13,517 bases of DNA from Hyphomicrobiales bacterium. GTDB lineage: Bacteria; Pseudomonadota; Alphaproteobacteria; Rhizobiales; Kaistiaceae. The stretch covers positions 1 through 13,517 of the forward strand of contig JAFKJZ010000162.1 in the NCBI GenBank assembly GCA_017305815.1, given 5' to 3'. Shown piece after piece: positions 7,401 to 13,517 of this stretch. A program made the position numbers and the translations under genes. The notes under the pieces were generated by a model. It worked only from the letters and a program-made list of their open reading frames with translations, searched no databases and was not told the DNA's origin. The stretch's first letter is position 1; every line of letters begins with the position of its first letter.

Positions 7401-8275
7401 TGCTGGTGGTCTCCATGCAGGCTCGGATCGAGCCGGTCGCGCACCGCGTCGCCCAGTATGTTGAAGGCCATCACGCTCAGGAGCAGCGCGAGGCCGGGCC
7501 AGACGATCAGCATCGGACTGGACCAGACGAACTGGCGGGCGTCGCCGATCATCACGCCCCATTCGGCGGTTGGCGGCTGCACGCCGAGGCCCAGGAAGGA
7601 GAGGCCGGCGACGTGCAGCATCATGTGGCCGATGTCGAGCGTGGCGAGCACGATCATCTGCGCCAGGATGGCGGGGAGCAGGTGCTCCATGAAGATCCGT
7701 ACCCGGCCCGCCCCGGCGGCGCGCGAGGCGAGCACGAAATCGCGCTGCCGGAAGGAAAGCACGAGGCCGCGCACCATGCGCGCGTACCAGGCGAAGTGCG
7801 ACAGCGCGATGGCGATGACGACGTTGACCATGCCGGTGCCGAGGATGCCGATCAGGAACAGCGCGAGCACGATGGTCGGGAAGGCGAGGAAGATGTCGCA
7901 GAAGCGCATCACCGCCTGGTCGACCCGGCCGCCGAGATAGCCGGACGCGCCGCCGACGGCGATCGCGAGCGTCATGATCAGCACGATGCAGAGCGCGACC
8001 GATCCGAGCGATATCCGCGTTCCATAGATCAGGCGGGAGAGTTCGTCGCGGCCGAGATGGTCGGTGCCGAGCCAGTGCGCCAGGCTCGGCCCCTGCAGGC
8101 GCTGGGTCAGGTCGACTGCGTTGGGGTCGTAGGGCGCGATCCACGGCGCGGCGACGGCGGCGATGGCGAGCACGACCACGATGGCAAGGGCGAGCCGCAC
8201 CAGCCAGGTGTCGCGCAGCGGCAAGCGCCAGGCGGGGCGCCGGGGCGCGTGTTCGTCGAGGCTGGCAAGGGTCAC
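7397..8275 (-). CDS. nikC: Nickel ABC importer, permease subunit NikC
   Basis: Second of the two membrane subunits that form the nickel channel. From the GTG at 8275 it has 292 residues. It shows a hydrophobic N-terminal segment (about 24-44), the [19 protein letters not shown] motif (69-87) typical of DppC/OppC/NikC permeases, further membrane segments, an EAA-type cytoplasmic loop (about 182-203, [19 protein letters not shown]) that docks on the ATPases, and [17 protein letters not shown] (224-240). The GTG overlaps the nikB stop (GTGA). No ATG lies in frame near this point and the frame upstream runs inside nikB, so the GTG start is well supported. The gene ends one codon phase away from the nikD TTG. 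Confidence 0.93.
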   Translation of the reverse strand: MTLASLDEHAPRRPAWRLPLRDTWLVRLALAIVVVLAIAAVAAPWIAPYDPNAVDLTQRLQGPSLAHWLGTDHLGRDELSRLIYGTRISLGSVALCIVLIMTLAIAVGGASGYLGGRVDQAVMRFCDIFLAFPTIVLALFLIGILGTGMVNVVIAIALSHFAWYARMVRGLVLSFRQRDFVLASRAAGAGRVRIFMEHLLPAILAQMIVLATLDIGHMMLHVAGLSFLGLGVQPPTAEWGVMIGDARQFVWSSPMLIVWPGLALLLSVMAFNILGDAVRDRLDPSLHGDHQH

Positions 8276-9216
8276 GGGGCGGCCTCTGCATTCAGGCGGA
8301 TGCGCGGATCGAGCCACGCATAGAGGATGTCGACCAGCAGGTTGCAGACGACGAAGATCGTCACCAGGAACAGGGTGAAGCACTGGATGACGGGGAAGTC
8401 GCGGCTGTAGATCGCCGACACGGCATAGCGGCCGATGCCCGGCCAGCCGAACACGCTTTCGATCACCAGCGTGCCGCCGAGAAGCTCGCCGACATGCATG
8501 CCGGTCGCCGTCACGATGGGGAGCATGGCGTTGCGCAGGATGTGCGAGCGCTCCACCCACCGGTCGGAGAGGCCGCGCAGCCGCGCATAGAGCACGTGCC
8601 GGGCGCTGGCCGTCTCCAGCATGCTGGCGCGCAGCAGGCGGGCATTGATGGCGAGCGACATGAACGAGACGGCGAGCACCGGCATGATCATGTGCTGCCA
8701 GCCGCCCTTGCCCATCGGCGGCAGCCATTTGAGCGTCAGCGAGAACAGCAGCACCAGCAGGAAGCCGAGCCAGAAATTCGGCGTCGACACGCCGAGGAAG
8801 GCGAAGCCGCGCACGAGGTGGTCCGGCCAGCGGTCCCTGTAGCGCGCAGACCAGATGCCGAGCGGCACCGAGACGGTGAGCGTGAACAGCAGCGCCAGCC
8901 CGGCGAGCTGCAGCGTCGCCGGCAGATAGTGCAGGATGTCGTCGAGGACGGGGCGCCGCGTGACGTGCGAGACGCCGAAGTCGCCCTGGAGCGCCTTGCC
9001 GATCCAGGCGAGATACTGGGCCGGGATCGAGCGGTCGAGGCCAAGCGTGTGGCGTGCTTCGGCGACGGCGCCCGGCGTCGGCGGGATGTTCGAGAGCTTG
9101 AGATAGGCGACGGCCGGATCGCCGGGCGCCATCCGCAGGATGACGAACATCAGAATCGAGACGCCGAGCAGGATCGGGACGAGCAGCAGCAACCTGCGGA
9201 GGATGAAGCCGGCCAT
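8272..9216 (-). CDS. nikB: Nickel ABC importer, permease subunit NikB
   Basis: First membrane subunit of the nickel importer, 314 residues, the same length class as E. coli NikB. The N-terminus [20 protein letters not shown] is the classic first helix of DppB/OppB/NikB permeases, followed by the periplasmic loop with RMAPGDPA and the [14 protein letters not shown] segment. About five more membrane segments follow. The EAA-type loop is near 205-230 ([20 protein letters not shown], then [10 protein letters not shown]). The C-terminus has [23 protein letters not shown] and [14 protein letters not shown], standard for the family. It starts 8 bases after the nikA stop codon and overlaps nikC by 4 bases (GTGA). 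Confidence 0.94.
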   Translation of the reverse strand: MAGFILRRLLLLVPILLGVSILMFVILRMAPGDPAVAYLKLSNIPPTPGAVAEARHTLGLDRSIPAQYLAWIGKALQGDFGVSHVTRRPVLDDILHYLPATLQLAGLALLFTLTVSVPLGIWSARYRDRWPDHLVRGFAFLGVSTPNFWLGFLLVLLFSLTLKWLPPMGKGGWQHMIMPVLAVSFMSLAINARLLRASMLETASARHVLYARLRGLSDRWVERSHILRNAMLPIVTATGMHVGELLGGTLVIESVFGWPGIGRYAVSAIYSRDFPVIQCFTLFLVTIFVVCNLLVDILYAWLDPRIRLNAEAAP

Positions 9217-9224
9217 GGCGGCGC

Positions 9225-10781
9225 TCAGTCCTTCGGCTTGAGGTCGGCGAAGGGATAGTCGAACGAGGTGGCGCCGAAGGTGAGATTGCCGACATTGCCG
9301 CGCGCGACCAGCATGGCGGTCGAATAGGTCAGCGGCAGGTAGACCGCCTCCTCGTGCAGCCGGGTCAGGATGTCGGTATAGAGCGCCTGGCGCCTCGTCG
9401 CGTCGGTGCTCGTCAGCGCCTGGCCGATCTCGGCGTCGATCTCCGCCTTGTCGGGGAGGCCGAGCTGGGCCTGGTAGTCGGCGTGCGCCGGCACGCGCAT
9501 CGCGCTGACGAAGGCGTGCGGATCATAGGGCGCGCCCCAGGTGCTGCCGAAGATCATGCCGAAATTGCCGTCCGTCTGGCGGGCATAGAACGAATTGGCC
9601 TCTTCGCCCAGCAGATTGGCCTCGATGCCGACCTTGGCGAGATCGGCCTGCAACACCTCCGCCACCGACTTCATCACCGCGTCGGTGCCGATATAGGCGA
9701 GGTCGACCCGCAGCGTCTGCCCGTCCCTGGCGCGGAAGGCGGCGCCCGGCGCGAGCGTCCAGCCGGCCTTGTCGAGCAGGCTCGCCGCCAGCGCCGCGTC
9801 ATAACCGTAGGGCTTCAAGCCGATATCGGCATAGGGGACGGTCGGCGCGAACAGCGTGTCGGCGCGGGTCTGGGTGCCGTGATAGATCGCTGCGATCAGC
9901 GTGTCCTTGTCGATGGCGTGGTTGATCGCCTGGCGCACGGCGAGCTCGCTGGTCGGCGCCTTGTTGGTGTTGAGCGCGATGGCCTGCGTGCCGAGCGGCG
10001 GCGAGATCCCCGCTTGGTAGCCCTGCGCCTTGAGGCGGGCGAAGGTGTCCGGCGTGATCGGGCCCTCGTCGCCGTAAATCAGGTCGATGTCGCCTGTCTC
10101 GAGCGCGACGGCGCGCGTGTTGCTGTCGGCGATGACCTTGACGACGACCCTGTCGTAGGCCGGCTTTTCGCCCCAGTAGCGGTCGTTGCGCTCGAACACG
10201 TCATATTCGCCGAGCCGCGTTTTGGCGAGTTTCCATGGGCCGGTTCCGATCGGCGCCTTGATGCCGCCCGGGGCGGCGAGCTGCGACGGCGCCAGGAAGC
10301 GCACGGGGCGCACGAGCGCCAGTTCCTGCAGCAGCGGGTAATACGGGTCCTTCAGCTTCAGTTCGACGGTGAAGTCGTCCAGCGCCTCGACCGACCGGAG
10401 CTGGTGGATGAGCTCCAGCCAGTCATGACTCCGGCGATTGGCCATGACGGTCTCGAGGTTGGCGACCACCGCCGCCGCGTCGAACCGCTCGCCGTTCGCG
10501 AAGGTGACGTCGTCGCGCAGCTTGAAAACATAGGTGCGGCCGTCCTCGGAGGCGGTCCAGGAGGCGGCGAGCCAGGGGACGACGCTGCCGTCCGGTCGGT
10601 ATTTCACCAGCGATTCGTAGACCATGCCCTGCGCGAACATCTGGCTCGGCGCATAGCCGTGCGGATCGAGCGGCCCGACATTGGACGGCCAGGAGAAATT
10701 CAGCGTCTCCGCGACCGCGCCCGAAACAGGCGCCATGGCCGCCGCGATCCCGAGCAGCGCCCCGACCAGAATTCCGCGCAT
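9225..10781 (-). CDS. nikA: Periplasmic nickel-binding protein NikA
   Basis: Solute-binding protein (SBP family 5) that delivers chelated nickel to NikBC. It has 518 residues (E. coli NikA has 524) with a signal peptide at 1-24 (cleavage after GAVA). It follows E. coli NikA along its whole length: [20 protein letters not shown] (31-50), [36 protein letters not shown] and [19 protein letters not shown]. The histidine that is the direct nickel ligand in E. coli (His416, mature numbering) corresponds to His422 here, and Arg137, which holds the chelator, to Arg158. The other chelator-binding arginine, Arg97, aligns with Ser118, though Arg116 and Arg117 are adjacent. The ATG at 10781 follows AGGGG with a 7-base spacer. 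It is the first gene of nikABCDE, with a NikR operator 55 bases upstream. Confidence 0.95.
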   Translation of the reverse strand: MRGILVGALLGIAAAMAPVSGAVAETLNFSWPSNVGPLDPHGYAPSQMFAQGMVYESLVKYRPDGSVVPWLAASWTASEDGRTYVFKLRDDVTFANGERFDAAAVVANLETVMANRRSHDWLELIHQLRSVEALDDFTVELKLKDPYYPLLQELALVRPVRFLAPSQLAAPGGIKAPIGTGPWKLAKTRLGEYDVFERNDRYWGEKPAYDRVVVKVIADSNTRAVALETGDIDLIYGDEGPITPDTFARLKAQGYQAGISPPLGTQAIALNTNKAPTSELAVRQAINHAIDKDTLIAAIYHGTQTRADTLFAPTVPYADIGLKPYGYDAALAASLLDKAGWTLAPGAAFRARDGQTLRVDLAYIGTDAVMKSVAEVLQADLAKVGIEANLLGEEANSFYARQTDGNFGMIFGSTWGAPYDPHAFVSAMRVPAHADYQAQLGLPDKAEIDAEIGQALTSTDATRRQALYTDILTRLHEEAVYLPLTYSTAMLVARGNVGNLTFGATSFDYPFADLKPKD

Positions 10782-10824
10782 CCATCAACCCCTAAGCGAT
10801 TTTCTCTGCCGGATGCGAGGCTAG

Positions 10825-10852
10825 GTGGTAAGCGAGTATGATGTCGAGTCAA
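10825..10852 (-). promoter_or_regulatory. Candidate nikA promoter overlapping the NikR operator
   Basis: On the minus strand TTGACT (10852-10847) is a good -35 box and lies inside the operator spacer. TACCAC (10830-10825), 16 bases further on, is a poor but possible -10 box. This placement would let NikR block RNA polymerase. The -35 is convincing by eye; the -10 is weak. Confidence 0.4.
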
Positions 10853-10863
10853 AAAGTTCATAC
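10836..10863. promoter_or_regulatory. NikR operator upstream of nikA
   Basis: GTATGA (10836-10841), 16 bases, TCATAC (10858-10863): an exact match to the E. coli NikR operator GTATGA-N16-TCATAC. The palindrome extends by two bases on each side (GAGTATGA/TCATACTC, 10834-10865). It lies 55 bases before the nikA start. Nickel-loaded NikR would bind here and repress nikABCDE. nikR is not in the window. Confidence 0.9.
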
Positions 10864-10888
10864 TCACAACCTGAAATGGCGAGGGTCC

Positions 10889-10952
10889 GCGGGGTGCTTT
10901 CCCGCCCGCCTGGCGATCACGGGGAGAATTGTCGCGGTGACAAAGACCCCGC
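10889..10952 (+). promoter_or_regulatory. Possible structured RNA leader of the copper operon
   Basis: GCGGGGT (10889-10895) can pair with ACCCCGC (10946-10952), enclosing two smaller stems: TCCC (10900-10903) with GGGA (10922-10925), and TTGTC (10929-10933) with GACAA (10939-10943). This would form a three-way-junction-like leader ending 19 bases before the next start codon. It does not match a riboswitch class I can name. Such pairings also arise by chance in GC-rich DNA. Confidence 0.25.
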
Positions 10953-10971
10953 CTCATGCGATCAGCGATTC

Positions 10972-11364
10972 ATGGACGCGTTGCGCAAGCTCATCTGGCA
11001 AGAGCTGAAGACTGCCCTTCTGGCGGTCGGCGTCGTCTATCTGCTGCTCTCGCAAGGGCTGATTTCGGCCTACGCCCAGACCGCAATGGCCGCGGCGGAG
11101 GCAGGGCCCCGCTTCATCATCTGCTCTCCGCTCGGCGGGGCGGACGCAGAGGATCCGATCAAGGCGCTGGCGCGCGACTGCTGTTCGACGCTCTGCCAGG
11201 CGGCAAGCGCCATCGGGCCGTCACTGGCTCCCTCTCCGGTCGTGTTCGCCTTCCGGGTCGATGCCCGGCCCACGCAATGGCGCCCGGCCGGCACGGTAAG
11301 GGGCCCGCCTTCCGAAACCCGCCTGGTTCCCGAGGCCCGGGGACCGCCCTCGCTCTCCATCTGA
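10972..11364 (+). CDS. Small DUF2946-like protein, first gene of the copper operon
   Basis: The function is unknown. This 130-residue protein has an N-terminal hydrophobic segment (about 13-35), probably a signal peptide or anchor, then a cysteine cluster: ICSP (50-53, Cys51) and DCCSTLC (69-75, Cys70, Cys71, Cys75). It ends in a Pro/Arg-rich tail EARGPPSLS. The layout (ICxP, later Cys cluster, EARxPP tail) resembles, from memory, the DUF2946 proteins often found beside copper-handling genes in alphaproteobacteria; the match is by pattern only. The cysteines could bind copper. The ATG at 10972 sits just before a normal signal-like start. A longer frame from 10825 would begin inside the NikR operator and add 49 unlikely residues. 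No clear Shine-Dalgarno. The next gene begins 66 bases on, probably in the same operon. Confidence 0.6.
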   Translation: MDALRKLIWQELKTALLAVGVVYLLLSQGLISAYAQTAMAAAEAGPRFIICSPLGGADAEDPIKALARDCCSTLCQAASAIGPSLAPSPVVFAFRVDARPTQWRPAGTVRGPPSETRLVPEARGPPSLSI

Positions 11365-11430
11365 CGCCTGATTTCACGGCTCGGCGCGCATCCCGCGCGC
11401 CGGCCGCTCTCGCGCATTTGGAGAATCATC

Positions 11431-11934
11431 ATGCGAATCTTTTCGCGTCTGCTCGCGGCCGCCATCCTGCTGGCCGCCCCTTCCGCCTTCGCCCACGAAT
11501 ACAAGGCCGGCGACATCGAGATCGGCCATCCCTGGACGCGGGCCACGCCGCCGGCAGCCCGGGTCGGCGGCGGCTATCTCACCTTGATCAATCACGGCCA
11601 GACCGCCGACCGCCTGCTCGGCGGTTCGTCGTCCGCTTCCGGCCGCGTCGAGGTCCACAAGATGGAAGTGGTCGATGGCGTGATGAAGATGCGGGAACTG
11701 GCCGACGGCCTGTCGATCCCGCCCGGCGAAACGGTCAAGCTCGAGCCGGGTGGCTTCCACCTGATGCTGATCGACCTGAAGGCGCCGATCCGCGAGGGCG
11801 AAAAGGTGCCGGTCACCCTCCGCTTCGAGCATGCCGGCGCGGTCGACGTCGAACTGGCTGCCGGCGCGCTCGGCTCCCCGGCGATGCAGCACGGCGCGAT
11901 GGACCACGGTGCATCGCACGGGGGGGCGAACTGA
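11431..11934 (+). CDS. Periplasmic copper chaperone, PCu(A)C family
   Basis: PCu(A)C proteins carry Cu(I) in the periplasm and supply the Cu centres of cytochrome oxidase together with Sco. This 167-residue protein has a signal peptide (1-21, cleavage after AFA), then the cupredoxin-like domain with EIGHPWTRATPP (30-41) and the copper-binding set His76, Met87, His110 and Met112 (in EVHKM, VMKM and FHLMLI). The C-terminal tail MQHGAMDHGASHGG (152-165) is rich in His and Met and may add a second copper-binding site; such extensions occur in part of the family. GGAG at 11420-11423 lies 7 bases before the ATG. The stop codon overlaps the next gene's ATG by one base (TGATG). Confidence 0.93.
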   Translation: MRIFSRLLAAAILLAAPSAFAHEYKAGDIEIGHPWTRATPPAARVGGGYLTLINHGQTADRLLGGSSSASGRVEVHKMEVVDGVMKMRELADGLSIPPGETVKLEPGGFHLMLIDLKAPIREGEKVPVTLRFEHAGAVDVELAAGALGSPAMQHGAMDHGASHGGAN

Positions 11935-12545
11935 TGCGACCGCGGCACATAGGCCTCCTCGTCGGCGGTGCGTTCGCCATCGTCCTGACGCTGGTCGGCT
12001 TCACCGCGCTGGTGAAGTCACGGCAGTCGACGCCCGCCGGCCAGGTCGTCACGGGGGTCGCCAGCATTGGCGGCCCCTTCACGCTGACGCGAAGCGACGG
12101 CAAGGCGGTGACCGAGCGCGACTTCCTCGGCAAGCCGACCGCCATCTTCTTCGGCTTCACCTTCTGTCCCGAGGTCTGCCCGACGACGCTCTACGAGCTC
12201 TCCGGGCTGATCAAGGAGCTCGGACCCGAGGCCGAGAAGATGAACTTCGTCTTTGTCTCGGTCGATTGGGGTCGTGACGGCCCGAAGGAGATGGCGAGCT
12301 ACCTCCCCGCCTTCGACGGCCGCATCCAGGGCCTGTCGGGCACCGAGGCGGAGATCGAGACCGTCACCAAGGCCTATCGCGTCTACTACAAGCGCGTCCC
12401 CGTCGAGGGCGGAGACTACACGATCGATCACACCGCTTCCGTCTATCTCATGGACGGAAAAGGGCAATTCATCGGCACGCTCGCCTATGGCGAAGCGCGC
12501 GACACGATGCTGGAAAAGCTGAAGCGGCTGGTCGCCGGCGCCTGA
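11934..12545 (+). CDS. Sco1/SenC/PrrC family copper-binding thioredoxin-fold protein
   Basis: Sco proteins are membrane-anchored and deliver or reduce copper for the CuA site of cytochrome c oxidase. This 203-residue protein has an N-terminal membrane segment (about 7-27), then a thioredoxin-like domain with the copper ligands Cys78 and Cys82 in FCPEVCP and His166 in DYTIDHTASVYL, all intact. The usual SVDPERDTP stretch reads SVDWGRDGP (109-117), a small departure in a loop. Its start overlaps the stop of the PCu(A)C gene, so the two are translationally coupled. Members of the family also act in redox sensing, but the PCu(A)C partner favours copper delivery. Confidence 0.93.
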   Translation: MRPRHIGLLVGGAFAIVLTLVGFTALVKSRQSTPAGQVVTGVASIGGPFTLTRSDGKAVTERDFLGKPTAIFFGFTFCPEVCPTTLYELSGLIKELGPEAEKMNFVFVSVDWGRDGPKEMASYLPAFDGRIQGLSGTEAEIETVTKAYRVYYKRVPVEGGDYTIDHTASVYLMDGKGQFIGTLAYGEARDTMLEKLKRLVAGA

Positions 12546-12558
12546 GATCGAGGGAACC

Positions 12559-13517
12559 ATGACGGATACGACAATTCCCCCGGTTCGCACCGGCGGGTCG
12601 GCGCTGGCGGCTGCGCAGTCCCCTGCCGCCAACAAGTTCTACTTCATCGCCTGGCGCTGGCACTTCTACGCCGGGCTCTACGTGATCCCGTTCCTGATCA
12701 TGCTGGCGACGACCGGCCTGGTCATGCTCTGGATCTCGTGGATGGCCGGCGTCGGCGCCGAGCGCATGGCCGTCCAGCCGAGCGGGGCGGCCCTGTCCGC
12801 GAGCACGCTGCAGATGGCCGCCGAAGCGGCCATACCGGGCGGCCGCGCGATCCAGTATGTCGAGCCGCTCGCGGCCGATCGCGTCGCCGTCTTCTCGGTG
12901 GCGACCGAAGCCGGCAACACCGGCGTCGCGCTGAACCCCTATACGGGCGAGGTGCTGCACACCTTCCCGTGGCGGGCCGGCGCCTATGACCTGGCCAACA
13001 AGATCCACGGCACGCTGCTGCTGGGCGCATTCGGCGACCGGCTGATCGAGATCGCGGCCAGCCTCGGGCTCGTGATGGTGGCGAGCGGCGTCTATCTGCA
13101 CTGGCCCCGGCGCGGCGCCTCCTGGCGGAACGCGCTGGTCCCGCGTCTCTCGGCGCGAGGCCGGACGTTCTGGAAGTCGCTGCATGGCGTCGTCGGCTTC
13201 TGGGTGTCGCTGATGCTGATCGTCTTCCTGATCTCTGGCTTGAGCTGGGCCGGTATCTGGGGCGAGAAGATCGTCCAGGCCTGGTCGACATTCCCGGCCG
13301 AGAAATGGGACAATGTGCCCCTGTCCGACGACGTGCATGCGGGCATGAATCACGGCGCCGCCAAGGAGGTGCCGTGGGGGCTGGAGCAGACGCCGATGCC
13401 GGCCTCGGGTTCTCTGAAGGGCACCGCGGCGATCGAGGGGACCGTCGACATCGACAGTGTCGCGGACTTCGCTCGCAGCCTCGGCTTCGTCGGTCGCTTC
13501 CAGGTCAATCTGCCGAA
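12559..13517 (+). CDS. PepSY-TM family membrane protein, 3' end cut by window edge
   Basis: An inner-membrane protein, open for 319 codons to the window end. Membrane segments lie at about 38-60, 160-180 and 209-233, in the PepSY-TM pattern: WRWHFYAGLYVIPFLIMLA (32-50), KIHGTLLLGAFGDRLIE (148-164), SGVYLHWPRR (176-185) and WKSLHGVVGFWVSLML (205-220). Histidines 35, 150, 181 and 209 sit at membrane boundaries, where family members such as siderophore-reductase relatives are thought to bind haem. A periplasmic loop has HAGMNH (260-265), which could bind copper. AGGGA lies a few bases before the ATG at 12559, 13 bases after the sco stop. In this operon a role in copper reduction or transfer is plausible but inferred. 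At least one further membrane segment is expected beyond the window. Confidence 0.88.
   Translation, partial: MTDTTIPPVRTGGSALAAAQSPAANKFYFIAWRWHFYAGLYVIPFLIMLATTGLVMLWISWMAGVGAERMAVQPSGAALSASTLQMAAEAAIPGGRAIQYVEPLAADRVAVFSVATEAGNTGVALNPYTGEVLHTFPWRAGAYDLANKIHGTLLLGAFGDRLIEIAASLGLVMVASGVYLHWPRRGASWRNALVPRLSARGRTFWKSLHGVVGFWVSLMLIVFLISGLSWAGIWGEKIVQAWSTFPAEKWDNVPLSDDVHAGMNHGAAKEVPWGLEQTPMPASGSLKGTAAIEGTVDIDSVADFARSLGFVGRFQVNLP

Noticed and set aside
7401..8291. 5' extension of the NikD frame to make a 556-codon protein
   Set aside because: The extension is Arg/Pro/Ala-rich noise lying inside nikC in another frame; NikD homology begins only at the TTG at 7400.
8276..9295. 5' extension of the NikC frame to make a 632-codon protein
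   Set aside because: It lies inside nikB in another frame and has no permease features; the GTG at 8275 overlapping the nikB stop gives the normal NikC length.
5818..10781. Dipeptide/oligopeptide importer (Dpp/Opp) instead of nickel importer
   Set aside because: All five proteins carry Nik-specific wording, NikA keeps the nickel-ligand His, and a NikR operator precedes the operon.
10880..10960. Cobalamin riboswitch
   Set aside because: GGGGAGAA and CGGTGACAAAGACCCCGC loosely recall parts of the core, but no B12 box is present downstream and spacing does not fit.
10956..11933. Long plus-strand frame running into sco
   Set aside because: The upstream part overlaps the DUF2946-like and PCu(A)C genes in another frame and has no recognisable content; Sco homology begins at the ATG at 11934.
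12469..13353. 294-codon minus-strand frame
   Set aside because: Antisense to the PepSY-TM gene, which shows proper membrane segments and family motifs.

Overview
The window is high-GC proteobacterial DNA that looks like two pieces joined near position 2400. From 2604 onward the evidence points to an alphaproteobacterium of the Rhizobiales (Hyphomicrobiales): a palindromic intergenic repeat of the kind scattered through Rhizobiales genomes lies at 2604-2704, and the gene content and codon use are typical of that group. The first 2.3 kb is a piece of a type VI secretion (T6SS) operon whose lineage I cannot fix from sequence alone.

Layout. 1-2411, minus strand: the end of tssK (last ~35 codons only), then tssL with a fused OmpA-like domain, then the 5' part of tssM, which runs off the window. 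2403-2603, plus strand: the 3' tail of an unrecognised ORF, abutting tssK head-on at the presumed breakpoint. 2604-2951: the repeat and otherwise empty DNA. 2952-4673, plus: an exported sulfatase, followed by a hairpin. 4803-5801, plus: a GAF-GGDEF diguanylate cyclase, convergent with the next operon. 5818-10781, minus: a complete nickel ABC importer operon nikABCDE (transcribed A to E, from right to left), with very tight gene junctions. 10836-10863: a NikR operator, GTATGA-N16-TCATAC, in front of nikA. 10972-13517, plus: a copper-handling operon made of a small DUF2946-like protein, a PCu(A)C periplasmic copper chaperone, a Sco-type protein and a PepSY-TM membrane protein that is cut by the window end.

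How the parts work together. NikA captures nickel complexes in the periplasm, NikB and NikC form the membrane channel, and NikD and NikE hydrolyse ATP. The operator implies repression by nickel-loaded NikR encoded elsewhere. The divergent operon looks like a copper delivery route, probably to the Cu centre of cytochrome oxidase: PCu(A)C and Sco are a known pair, and the two flanking genes are likely accessory. The two operons share a 190-bp intergenic region containing the NikR site and a possible structured leader for the copper operon. I see no CRISPR array, tRNA, rRNA, insertion sequence or phage gene, and nothing that clearly amounts to a new defence system. The most unusual points are the broken tssK junction and the divergent nickel/copper control region.
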